Source: Heterocephalus glaber
Taxonomy: Eukaryota > Chordata > Mammalia > Rodentia > Bathyergidae
Reading direction: 5' to 3'
DNA: 64,000 nt
Assembly: GCF_000247695.1 (NCBI RefSeq)
Contig: NW_004624783.1
Span: forward strand, 4,090,670 to 4,154,669
Numbering within the stretch: the stretch's first letter is position 1; each line of letters begins with the position of its first letter. The position numbers and the translations under genes were made by a program. The notes below the pieces were generated by a model that was not told the DNA's origin, did no database searches, and saw only the letters and a program-made list of their open reading frames with translations. This document shows, in pieces, positions 10,543 through 21,090 of the stretch.

Positions 10543-13433
10543 AATGTACCCTGTATATCTTCCCACCATGAGTGATTGGCAGATGATGTCACAGACTTCT
10601 CAGTCTTGGGTTCAGATCTTTTGCAGAATCTGGAAGAATGCTCACAGTCTAAGGATGGTGCCCACTCTACTGGCCTACCAGGAGCACGTTCTCCCATGGC
10701 CCAGGAAGGTCCTGCCAGAAGGGTAGCTGGGACAGTGACACTCTACCCAGAAGAGCCCTTGAATAGCATGGAAACTCAGTAGACCTGCTTTGGAGGGAGA
10801 GTCTGCCTTGAGTGGTCCTGAGAGGTTTCAGGTGGATCCAGGTCAGGCCTCTGAGTTGCAGGTTTGCTACTGAAGGCTTCACTCCCCTGGGCCTGGAGGT
10901 GATAATGCCTAAACTCTCAGATCATTCTAAGAGTCAGAAGAGAGGGTCCTGTGCAGTCTAGTTTGTGAAACTAAGATATAGTGGATCACATCGTACCCTG
11001 GTCATTATTGCTACTCATCAGCATGCCCACAGCTTTACGTTGTGCAAAGTGCTAAGTCAATAGTAGCTATTCTTACCATCAACCCATCTCCTCTCCCATC
11101 CATCATAGACAAATTTGGGCAAATCCCCAATCTACGAGCTGGGTGATCAGAGAGGAGGGAACATAGGGACAGAAGAGAGAGGTGAAGGCAGGCCGCTGCC
11201 AGAGTGGGGAGACACTTTCATCTGTCTCCTCCTGGACTGAGCATCTCAGTCTGTGGGATTGGCCAACTTGACCCAGTTGTTGGGAGCATCAGAAGCCAGA
11301 ACTTGGAATAGGAGGTCACTCTGGGTCTTGGGAGCATAAACAGTGCCAAGCAGGTATACTAAGGAGCATTGCAATGTGGGTGGTACACAAATCCTGGAGC
11401 CTTCTTCTGCCTGAGCTTTGTGTGTCTACCAGGGCATCCATCCATTGCATGCCATGAATCAAGCATTGGCTCCCAGCAGGGTGTGTGTGTGCAGGTGATT
11501 TATAGTCAGGTGAGAGTGAGAGGGAGGAAGGGCTGGACAAGATGAATTCCTGGGGAGCACAGCTCAGTGGCCACCTGAGTTATGAGTCTCTCCTTCCATA
11601 CATCTTTTCCCTCCATGAATTTCCATTATGTTACTGGTATATTTTATTGGTACCAGAGGAGAAAGCACCAATATAAATGGGTCCCCTCCCTAAACCTTGT
11701 ATTTCTGATCCTAAGGACTCCTTGGTTTACTTTCTGGTGAGGACCCTAGAGTAATAAGTAGATCGGTGTAGTCTGAACAGATCTATAAGTCATAGAAAGC
11801 TGGACCTCGGGATAAGAGTATCTATGTGAGTTTGTGTTGTCCCATCCTCCCTGACCATCTCTACTTGTTTCAGAAGAGCCCAAAGATCTTTTAAGCCCCA
11901 AAATGAAATAAATTATAATAGTTTAAAAATGTGTATGGTACATAAGGTACTTATGAAGAGGGGACAAATGTTTCTACTAAGTGGAGCAATAGTGGCAGAG
12001 TGACTTGGGTCCTCCCAGGACAGGCACTGTTTGGGGGTCCCAGGCTGGCAAGCAGTGGCCCTGAGAGGCTGAAATGGCATAAGAGCCACTCATTGGGAGG
12101 GAGCAGTGGTTCAGGACTCTCAGCCATGCTACCTTCCTGCTGCATGATGCACACGTATCTGGGTCCCTAATGCAACAGCCAGGAGAATGGAGACAAATCA
12201 GGCAGCCCTTTTAGGGATGTGAAACTCAAACCTTTGTCTGGTTTCCAGACTCAATGCAAATTGTATCTCAGACCAAAGCACCTGCCAGCAAAGACATCGA
12301 GACTTCTCTCATATGTTCTTTTTGCAACCCTTTTCTTCACTGTATTTCTTTTGATTGCATTCTTTCTTACAGTGATACTACTATGATTGTGCCCAACTGG
12401 GTGATTGGGATGAAACAGGCATGGCAACTGAGAGCTGACTTCCTCATCCCCTCTGCCGCTTGTTACCTTCCTCTGCCTGCTCCTCCCCGACACGGCTTGT
12501 TTCCTCAGCATGTTCAAGCAGGGCAAGGGGCTGTCCTGGGAGACTGGCCTCCTGCACACAGCCCCCACCCCCAGTTTAACACCTGCACCTTGGTTCTCTA
12601 CTGAGTGCTCTGTGCTCCTCCCCACCTCCAGGGACAGAAATATCTTTAAAATCTTAACTTGAATGTTCACCAGACTCCACCACCTGTCCCCCAGGGCTGC
12701 CTCCTGCCTGTCTATCTGCCCACCTGCAGATCTGTCTGCTCATATGCGGCAGCACAGCAAACACACGCAGGCATCAAATCAGCTCCACACTGCTTGCCCA
12801 AGCCCTTCCAGGGGATGAGCAATGTGCAGAGCAGATGCCAGGGGTGAGCTACCACCCCATGTTCTTGAGAGTTGCTCATTCCCTGGGTCAGGGAATGTGT
12901 TCGGAGACTGTCACAGCTGGCCCCATAAGCATCCAAGAGGTTGTCACTGGAAACTCCCTGGGAATTGGACCATGATTTCTTTTTTTAAGCCTGCCTAGAA
13001 CTCAGACACGCTAGGATAACTGTAGATCTTACATTTGTGTACACCCTGGCTTTGACAACCTTGCCTTCAGCAGCTTGGCAGATAGAAAAATAACAGTTTG
13101 TTTTGTGTGTGATCAGAGTTAACTTAAGCAAACCCTGTCAGGCTCTCCTCTTTGTCAAGACAAAGAGCTGGAGGGAGGCGAGGCCATTACAGGCGCGTAT
13201 GAGGGGCCAGCCAGGTGAGGAGAGACAGTGAGAGGGAGGGAAGCACTGGAAGGAATCTAGGAAACTTGGAGGGAGTGGAGGTGTGACTTCCTCCCACGGC
13301 TCAAGCCATGGGGAAGGGTCACCAGGAAAGGCATGTCAGGACCGGATTACGGAATAGGGAGACTTTGGCAACAAGTGATACATTCTGTCACTGGCACTTG
13401 CCCAGGACACCCCTGTGTCTCCTGCTCCTGCAA

Positions 13434-13598
13434 CAGTCATTTCAAACTTTAGAAAGCGTCAAGACCACCTGAGGACTTCTTCAGTACAGACTGCTGGCTC
13501 CATCTTTCTAGGTTCTGACGCAGCAAGTCTGGAGAACTGGCATTTCTAGCAAGTTTCCAGATGCTGCAGGACAAGAGCCCACACTCTGAGACCCACTG
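13434..13598 (+). mobile_element. MER5-like non-autonomous hAT element
   Basis: Begins cagtcatttcaaactttag, contains gacttcttcagtacagactg, catttctagcaagtttccag and gatgctgcagg, and ends ctgagacccactg. This matches the terminal inverted repeats (CAGTGGTTCTCAAAC / GAGAACCACTG) and interior of MER5-type Charlie elements. The target duplication is no longer clear. Confidence 0.75.
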
Positions 13599-13817
13599 CA
13601 CGAGGATGCCCACAGCTGGCCTGCCTGAACCCTTCTTATCTAGGAAGTCCCAAGGGCTGTTTCTTCACTGGCTTTCATACCGTGGCCACCAAAAGAAACA
13701 TCTTTAGTCAATCCAAAAGGCAGTTCCATACTTGGGGAGGCACATCTCAATCCCACCCCGCTCTCCTTTCTCCAGTCAGGAGGTGAGAAGTGAAGGGAGC
13801 CTCTTTGGTTTGTGGGA

Positions 13818-14219
13818 TGTTGTGAGATGAATCTTATTTTCCTAAGAGAAATGTTGATATCCTAACTTCTGGTACCTGAGTACGGTACCTGACTTGGAAG
13901 TAGCCTCTTTCCAGATGGAATCAAGCTAAAATGAAGTCAGACTGGATGGGGGTGTCTTTATGAGAGAAAGGAATGGGAAATGTAGACAAAGATGCAGGGA
14001 AGGTACCGTGTGAAGATGGAGCCAGACATTGGGGGGATGCTGCCACAAGCCCAAGAACACCAAGGGTTGTCAGCAGTCGCCAGGAGGAACTTCGGAGAAG
14101 TGTGGCCCTGCTGACACCCTGGCTTCAGACTTCTAACTGCCAGCATGGTGACAGAATAAATTTCTGTTGTCTTAAGCCACCAGTTCAGACCATATCATGG
14201 CAGCCCAAGCCTTCTGGTA
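13818..14219 (+). mobile_element. MLT1-type MaLR solo LTR
   Basis: The order tgttgtgagatgaat, gttgatatcctaacttctgg, tctttccagatggaatcaag, aaatgaagtcagactgg, cttcagacttctaactgcc, aataaatttctgttgtc, taagccaccag, catggcagcccaagc follows MLT1. A polyadenylation signal AATAAA lies at 14155-14160. It is the forward-sense counterpart of 8509-8916 and 38455-38676. Confidence 0.8.
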
Positions 14220-14694
14220 CTCAGGCCCTTGGACTTAGAAGTATCACATGACCGCTTCAGGAGGATCTTGTGTTGTTCTGCCTTTCGAGTGTGATGCCCT
14301 GTCCCCCAAGCTTGTCATGGGTGCAGCCTCGTGTTGTCTGACTGTGGAAACTTCCAGTGTAGCAGACAGTCACAGATGGCTGGGAAGCGGGATGAGTAGC
14401 AGCGTAGGAAGGACGTGAGGGCAAGGTTTGGATGGCAGCTCTGGGCAGTGTGACCTTAGGCCAAATCAAACCCAGTGACTTCAGAACATTAGGAAATTGG
14501 AATAAACGCAAAAGAATTCAGAATCTGGAGCTGAAGCTCTGAGGTGGAAGAGGGCAGTGATGATGCTGGTGGAGAGGAGGAAGCAGGTGCAGGGGATTAC
14601 ACGTCTTATGGGGCCTGAGAACAGGCCTAGGAGGAAGCCCTCTTCACAGTACTTGGGTAGAATTTTTTCCTGTTTCTCAGTTTGGGATTCCTCG

Positions 14695-14835
14695 GGCACT
14701 GCGTGCCAGTCACTTGATATGAAATGCAAGTTCCTGGGTCCCACCTCAGCTCTGCTGATGGAGAATTAGAGTGGACAAGGTTGGGAAAATGCATTTTCAC
14801 AAACTCCACAGGCAGATTTAATGGCTGAGTTTGAA
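14695..14835 (-). mobile_element. MER5-like hAT fragment, minus strand
   Basis: gaaatgcaagttcctgggtc, ccacctcagctctgctgatg, gaaaatgcattttcacaaac and ctccacaggcagatttaatg follow the reverse MER5 order. Both ends are degraded. Confidence 0.6.
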
Positions 14836-15183
14836 GATCATACTACAGGTGCTTTGTAAACATTGAGAGGGCTTCCCCCTTTCCAGATAAAACCAGAAGA
14901 GCAAGAGGGAGAGAAGAGTGGGAGAGAAGGACAGAGAGTTTCAGAAAAGACTTGGACAGCTCTTCTCCACATCGCTGCCCAGGACCTCTGCCTGGGCCAC
15001 CCTGGGGTGCCCGTGGACATGCCTTCCCTCAGTCTCACAGGTGGATCACTTCCGACTGGCGGTGCGAGGCCAAGCGCCGCAAGATGGGGAGTCACCGGCC
15101 TGTTGCAGCTCTGCCACCTACTGGCAGTAGGAGGAGATGCAATATTCAATGCAGAGTCCACCTTGGTTAAAGAGCAGATTCAG

Positions 15184-15185
<2 letters not shown>

Positions 15186-15214
<29 letters not shown>
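15186..15214. repeat. (CA)n microsatellite
   Basis: About 14 uninterrupted CA units. Confidence 0.95.
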
Positions 15215-15216
<2 letters not shown>

Positions 15217-15946
15217 TGTGCATGCATAACATACATCTACATGTACAAACCCCACTAACCGGGCCCCTCTGGTTCTGGGTAGCCCGAGGCAGCAGCTGTG
15301 ATCACCTGTTGTTACAAGGACAGATGCCTTAGATTTCTGCCTGCAGCGACAGACGGGGTCAGAGTGGGGGAGAAGAAAAGAAGGAAAGCAAAGCACATGA
15401 TGACAAACAGAGGCTCTGAAGAGACTTCGTCTTTCCCTTCCCTGTTTTCTGGTCAAGAACACGGCGGGGACAAATGTCAGTAAGAGTGGTAGAAACCCTC
15501 CTGCAGGAGTGGGGAAAGACAGTGGACTGATGTGACACCTTTCCTTAATGCTCTGCCTTTTGGGCTTTTTTGCCTCAGTTTCCCTTTTAGTGAGCAGATG
15601 GTACTGCCAGAAGGTTAAGCCCAACTGTGACGTCTGGTACTCAGAAGAATAGGAGTGGTGTACCTGCCTGGCTAGGGAAAGCTCCAGCCCCCCAGGACTG
15701 TTAAGAGGTCTGTCACTCCCCCGCCACACACACACCTGCTCTCCTCTCCACCCACCTGCAGGCCCACTTGTGTGCAGATGAACTTCTGACTTTTCCTTGC
15801 CTTCACTATGACCTTATGTCACAGACACTCAGGCTTGAGTTTCATTGACTGGGTTATCTCAGGTCTTCAGAGAAAACAGATCACAGCCTTTCCCAGGAGC
15901 CAGATTCTCCTCTTCGAGAACGTGCTCTGTCCCACGTACTCAGCTG

Positions 15947-15982
15947 CCTGCCCTCCTCAGTGTGCCTGCCCTCCTCAGTCTG
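15947..15982. repeat. 18-bp direct tandem repeat, two copies
   Basis: cctgccctcctcagtgtg is followed immediately by cctgccctcctcagtctg, differing at one base. Confidence 0.85.
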
Positions 15983-16272
15983 CCTGCCTCTTTCTTACTC
16001 TCTACTTTCTGCTCTTGGCTCTCTTCCCTACCCCTTTTCTGAAGCTGCCTAGACTGTGTGACCTGAGCCAGATGAGGGAGGAAACAAACTGGAAGTGTTC
16101 CTGAAGCACATGTTTAGGCGATGTAGTTCTGTTTTTTGCTTATGTTGCCCTACTTTGGTCTTGCTACACCCAACTTGGCCACTGTGGAAGGGCAAGCAAA
16201 TAGACATTGAATGCCACAGAAAAGAAGCAATCAGAGAAGACATTGGATCCAGCTCTAGTGGGTCACAGACCA

Positions 16273-16480
16273 GTAAATCCAATCCAGGCAGGTCTAACCT
16301 AATCCAATCCAATCCAATCCAATCCAATCTGCTCCATCCCAATTTGTTCCAGTTCAACCCAGTCCGACTCAGTCCAATCCAATCCGACCAACTCTAATCA
16401 AACCTAATCCAGTCCAGTCCAAACCCATAAAAACCAATCCACCCAGTTAAACCTAACTCAATTAAATCCAACACAACACA
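16273..16480. repeat. Degenerate (AATCC)n pentanucleotide tract
   Basis: Five perfect aatcc units lie at 16301-16325. On both sides, out to about 200 bp, the sequence stays full of aatcc, agtcc and aacct variants, so a longer pentamer array seems to have decayed outwards. On the minus strand the unit is GGATT. Confidence 0.85.
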
Positions 16481-17135
16481 ATATAATAACACAAGCACAA
16501 GCAACAAGCAGTTGTATAGCACACTAGTTAATCATCTTACTCTGGACTGGTAGAACAGTGGAGTTGTATACTGGAGTAATGGGTTTTCCTACTTACCTTT
16601 GCCCCCAGTGCCTTACTGCAGGGCTGTTAAGAGAGAATGAATGCTAAGGCAATGTGGTAACGGCAGCAGGCTCAAGATGGGTAAGACCTAATAGAGCTGT
16701 AATTGTCAGATGCATTTGGATAGCCATTAAACACCCAAGTTTTTGTCCCTCATCTTTAGGAGGCCTGTAGCCTAAGGACTTTATAAACTTGGCTCACTAC
16801 ACAGCTGCAAGGACACACTGACCTAATACTCCCTTTTCAAAGTCTGAGGGGCTAAACTCATTAGTTGAGTGAATGCTTTTGTAGTTGAGTGTTAAATCTG
16901 TGTTTTAATGTCTCAGCCTTTAATTTCCTGAGAGTTTAGGGTCTCTACCCCATACCAATACAATCAGGGAGTGCTAAAATAAAATACTGTCCCTAAGTCC
17001 AGGATTGCAAGGGTCTACAATTTGTCAGTTCAGTTTGCCTTAAGACTATCATAGTATTCCCAAACTCCAGTTAGAGAGCTTGCTGCAAAGAAATGTGTTA
17101 TTCCCTTAAGCCAAATACATGTGGACAATCCAATA

Positions 17136-17491
17136 TACTGATAGTCCCCAACATGATGGTTCAACTTAAGATTCTTCAATTTTATGACAGTGTGGAAGTG
17201 ACATACACTACATAGAAACCATACTTCAGATTTTGAATTGTTAACTGTTCCTATGCTAAAGGTCTCCAGTCTGATACTCTTTTGTGATGCTGGACAGCAG
17301 TAGCCAAACCATAGCTCCCAAGTAGCCACTTGATTCCAAGAGGAAACAACCATTACTCTTGAGGGTGTTCTGTTGCTAAGCTATGGTGTTCGGTAGGTTA
17401 TGTGTATCCAATGATTTTATCTTATGACATTTTCAATTTATGATGGGTTTCATCAGGATATAACCCCATTGTAAGTCAAAGAGCATCTGTA
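17136..17491. mobile_element. Tigger/pogo-like non-autonomous DNA transposon
   Basis: About 350 bp flanked by TA dinucleotides. The ends are diverged inverted repeats (left gtccccaacatgatgg; right cattgtaagtcaaagagcat). Interior landmarks are catagaaaccatacttcag, gtgatgctggacagcag, tcatcaggatataacccc. The size and TA target fit a pogo-type MITE; the subfamily is not assigned. Confidence 0.7.
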
Positions 17492-17922
17492 ATAACCTCC
17501 TAACACAAAGTAGGTAGGCGCATGATGGGGGAGTAGCGTTACGTATGTGAATTACTTGAGATAATAAGCAGAGGCTCATCTTTGTTAAAGGAACGACAGT
17601 GCTCATCTTTAAGAGTTTAATAGCAGGTTCTGTGAAGTTGGGCGGGGTAAGGATTACATATTATCTCCATTTTACAGAGATGTTCCTTTGAAACATACAA
17701 TTCCTCTTGGCCTACAGATCACAGCCCAGTGCTCTGAAGAGCATTCAAGGGATGCTTGTGTTTGCATCCAACGTGCCACCCCCAAGCTCCCTCTTGCCAT
17801 GTCCTTCGAAGCCACACGCCCCGACCATATCCAAGCATTCTCCGTGGCACACACACAGCCCTTTGCCCCATCTGCCCTGGCCCCTGCCTGCCCACCCCAG
17901 GACATGGGCTTCTTCTTTTGAA

Positions 17923-18085
17923 AGCAGCTCGAGGCTGAGGCCAGGAGGATCACCAAGTTCAAGCCCAATGTGGGCAACTTAGCAACTTAGACCCTGTCTC
18001 TAAATTAAAAATGTTTTAAAGGACTGGGACTGCAGCTCAGTGTGAAGGCCCTGGGTTCAATCCCCAGTACTACAACACCCCCCCC
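17923..18085 (+). repeat. B1-dID composite SINE, 5'-truncated
   Basis: A B1 right part (gaggctgaggccaggagg, aacttagaccctgtctc) with an A-rich linker is fused to an ID-type unit (gggactgcagctcagtg, ccctgggttcaatccccagt). The ID unit keeps A-box-like and B-box-like motifs. B1-ID dimers are described for several non-murid rodent families. Confidence 0.85.
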
Positions 18086-18199
18086 AGCTCAATTTGCCAC
18101 CCTTCTATGAAGCATCCTCCTCAGAATTAGCCACTCCTTCCCTTTCATCTGTATGGATGCCACTCAAAAGGAGCTTGGTGTAGGGCAGGGTATTTGGCA

Positions 18200-18345
18200 A
18201 AAGTGCTGGTCGAAAATTTTGAATCCACCTTTGCTAGCTATGTCTGGCTTTGAGTGTGTCATTTGGCCTCTGTGACTCTTAAGTTTATTTATATATGGAA
18301 CACAAATAAAAATAACTGTCCTCCTTACCTCACCAGGATTGTGGC
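18200..18345 (+). repeat. MIR SINE
   Basis: Contains ttgctagctatgtctggc, gtgtcatttggcctctgtg and gtcctccttacctcacc, the order of the MIR core after its tRNA-like head. Confidence 0.65.
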
Positions 18346-19139
18346 TCACTTATTAACTCAATCAATGTTTATTGTACACTCCCTGTATTTAGTGTGAAGT
18401 AAATAGAAAATGAATGTGAAACTGCTGTCTAAATTATCTTGCAAACCTTAGTTGTTTTAGACAAAAAGGCCTTGAGGCTGGGAACCAGGCAGTTTCCATT
18501 TGAATCTTCTGCATCTCTGAACATTTTACACAGTAGGTGTTCAATTCATGTTCAGTGGTGGGGTGACCCAGAGGAAACAAGACTCCCAGAGGCCAGTGTG
18601 AGAACCCTCTTGCTCCTGTGTTTCTAAGGTCTCAGTATAGAAATGTTTCCCACCTCCCAGGTCCTCCCATCTGTTCATTGTAGGTGCCAAATAGAAAAGT
18701 CAGGGAAGGCACAGTCATAAAGGAAGAGAGATCAGTATCCTACTGGACAAATGACATGCTTAAGGGGTAGAGGAAATATCTGATACCTTATTTATGCGGT
18801 GTCTGAATAAAAAGTACTCACAGCCTATTGGAGCCTGAGGAAATAATTACCTGCTTAGAAACTGAGGAGGAGACTAAATGAGATGAGACAGTTTTGCTGG
18901 CTTCTCTGTGTCTCTCTTTGCAGCTCACCAAGCTGACCTGATCAGAGTCCTGCTGGGTAGAGGAGGGATGCAGAGTTGTTCTTATCCAGCCTTTCCCTGG
19001 CCTGCCTTGAGGGTAGGAGTTTAAAGTGGCTGGAAGACCAGTTAAAGGACTGCAGTGTGCAGACCAAGAGGTTTCTCTAAATTCATTAAACTTTCACTGG
19101 ACAGTCATGCTCTCCTGTGGTAGAAGCATTGGAGCTAAT

Positions 19140-19412
19140 AGCAAACATAAATATAATAAATGTATTTATATATTATATAACAAACATATGCAAATTATAT
19201 AACGTGCATATTATATAATAAATCTATGCGCATTATATAATTTGCACATTATATAAGTGTATATAAATCAAATGAATTTATAATGCTAAATTATAATATA
19301 ATCTGATATGGTTTATATATTAAAACAAATAATTATATATTACAAATAAATTAGTTAATATTAAGTATATATTATATATCAAAAAATGTATATTTATGTA
19401 TTAAATATATTT
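19140..19412. repeat. AT-rich low-complexity tract with short tandem units
   Basis: About 270 bp of almost pure A/T. Within 19186-19257 a unit of the form TGCAnATTATATAA occurs four times with irregular spacing. Confidence 0.85.
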
Positions 19413-19999
19413 GCTGTTGTATCACCTGGACCCTAGAGAGCTTTGATGAGGATGCCAGGCGCTCCAGGCAATGCCACGCATCCTGTCAAGAGGTGGGGCT
19501 GGGCTGGGCTCAGATTTCCTTCTCGGCAGCAGCCTCTCACTCTGCCACACTCGTCCTCTCCCCATAAGTTAGCTCCCCCTCCTCAGCAGAATCTTCATAC
19601 CTTAGACCCTTAACCTCAGGAAGACCTCCTCATGGTCTGGAGCTCAAGGGTGCTGTAATAAGGAAGCGGCGGCATTGGCACAGGTGTCTCTTCTTTGCTC
19701 CTCGGAACAATGGCCTGTGTATTTGTAAGTTTCTGTAGGGCCGGGCATGGAGCCTGTGTGAGCTGTTGGGATTGGAAATGGGAGAATGTTCTCATTTCTC
19801 AACTAAGTGAGCCCTTAGTGGTTGTCTGGGAAGTGGGAAAATGTAACTTTGTGTCTGTCCTCCCCTTTTGCCTGCGCTTTCTTTGATTAGTCTATAATCC
19901 ATGACAGGTGTCCAATGTGGCAGTATGAGGGACGGTAAGAGGGTCAGCCTGGCCTGGTGGTCCTGATTATGGCTCTGGAAAATGTTACTATGTCTTGAT

Positions 20000-20350
20000 T
20001 TCACAGTCCTCCTCTAGAATAACAGTGATCAAATTGTTCTTAGCAATGACTTTAAACCCAAGCACCGATCTTGAGGTTCCAAAGGCCATCAGACCTCTAA
20101 CTAACTGGCTGTGCCACCACCTCCTGACATTCAACACATCTCAAACTCATTCTTCTTCCCCACACTCCACATGTAGATTTTCCCTCTCAACTTACCGTTT
20201 GGTCCCATCAGTGCTTTGGTCGTCCAGGTGTGGCAATTCAGAGTTGTCACTGAGGTGTAAGCACCATTACCTTCTATTTCTGTTCTTCCTATTCCCACTG
20301 CCTTTAGGGCAGACCAAGATAAGCACCACAGCTTTACTGTTACTCTGTGT
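20000..20350 (+). repeat. Possible degraded L2 fragment
   Basis: The C/T-rich text with cattcaacacatctcaaac and a cttcttccccacactcc segment resembles the L2 ORF2 3' region, but divergence is high. Confidence 0.3.
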
Positions 20351-20387
20351 TACTCCACATCATACAATGTAAGAAATTATATTCCAC

Positions 20388-20428
20388 AAATATATATATC
20401 TACATATATATATACATATATATATACG
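20388..20428. repeat. TA-rich microsatellite
   Basis: Alternating TA interrupted by single C bases. Confidence 0.85.
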
Positions 20429-20889
20429 TTGATGAAGGAGAACTATTTCCCTGAAGTTCCAAATTCCTAGCGTTCAATAAATTTACTCTTTACATGAAAT
20501 ACATCAAAATACATGAAATAGTACTTTAAATGCATTTCATAAATAAGATTTTATGTAATTATTATTAGCTTAATATTGACTCTGGACTGGAGGAAAATGG
20601 TAGAGACATTGGAGTGTGTTCTAAGGTGGAGTGTAGTAAGTAGAGGGGGTGGAGCTCAAGGACTACATCTTCCCTCATCCAGGACCAGCTAGAAACAGAT
20701 CCAAGTCTAGCTCCTGTTTCAAGACCATTAAGGAGAAAGCAGTCACCCTACTACCAATCTCAGTGTGGAGATTAACAGGAGAGACTTCGCTTCTTCCTTA
20801 CCAGTAGTGTAAACTGTGAAGCACAAGTGACCATAAGTGTGGCCTGGTTCAGTGAACATCCTGTGCTAATTGCTAACTTCAGGCTAGCT

Positions 20890-21090
20890 CTGGTTATGTA
20901 GTATGTAATGTGCTAAATACACTTCATCTAATAACTCATTAAACCTTCACATCAGCTAAATATGGTAGACATTGTTATTATTTGTATTTTACAAATGAAG
21001 AAACCAAGGGTTATAGAAGTTGACACATTTCCCAAAAGTCATGTGGCTAGTTTTTTGCAGCCCATGTTAGTAGCTTGTGGAACTCATTTT
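20890..21090 (-). repeat. MIR SINE, minus strand
   Basis: tctaataactcattaaacc, ggtagacattgttattattt, tttacaaatgaagaaacc, agtcatgtggctag follow the reverse MIR order. Confidence 0.75.

Larger units (their letters stand above)
8920..13430. other. Mostly unique intronic sequence
   Basis: No exon or RNA gene was recognised. It contains the (TAA)n microsatellite at 10511-10542 and a conserved-looking AT-rich block at 9655-9960. The C/T-rich 10100-10370 could be a very old L2 piece but is too diverged to call. Confidence 0.4.

Noticed and set aside
15118..15735. 205-residue minus-strand open frame
   Set aside because: It includes a translated CA/TG microsatellite (VCVCVC run) and shows no domain.
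16273..16480. Pericentromeric satellite
   Set aside because: The unit is GGATT, not the GGAAT of human satellites 2/3, and the array is short and sits in a gene intron.
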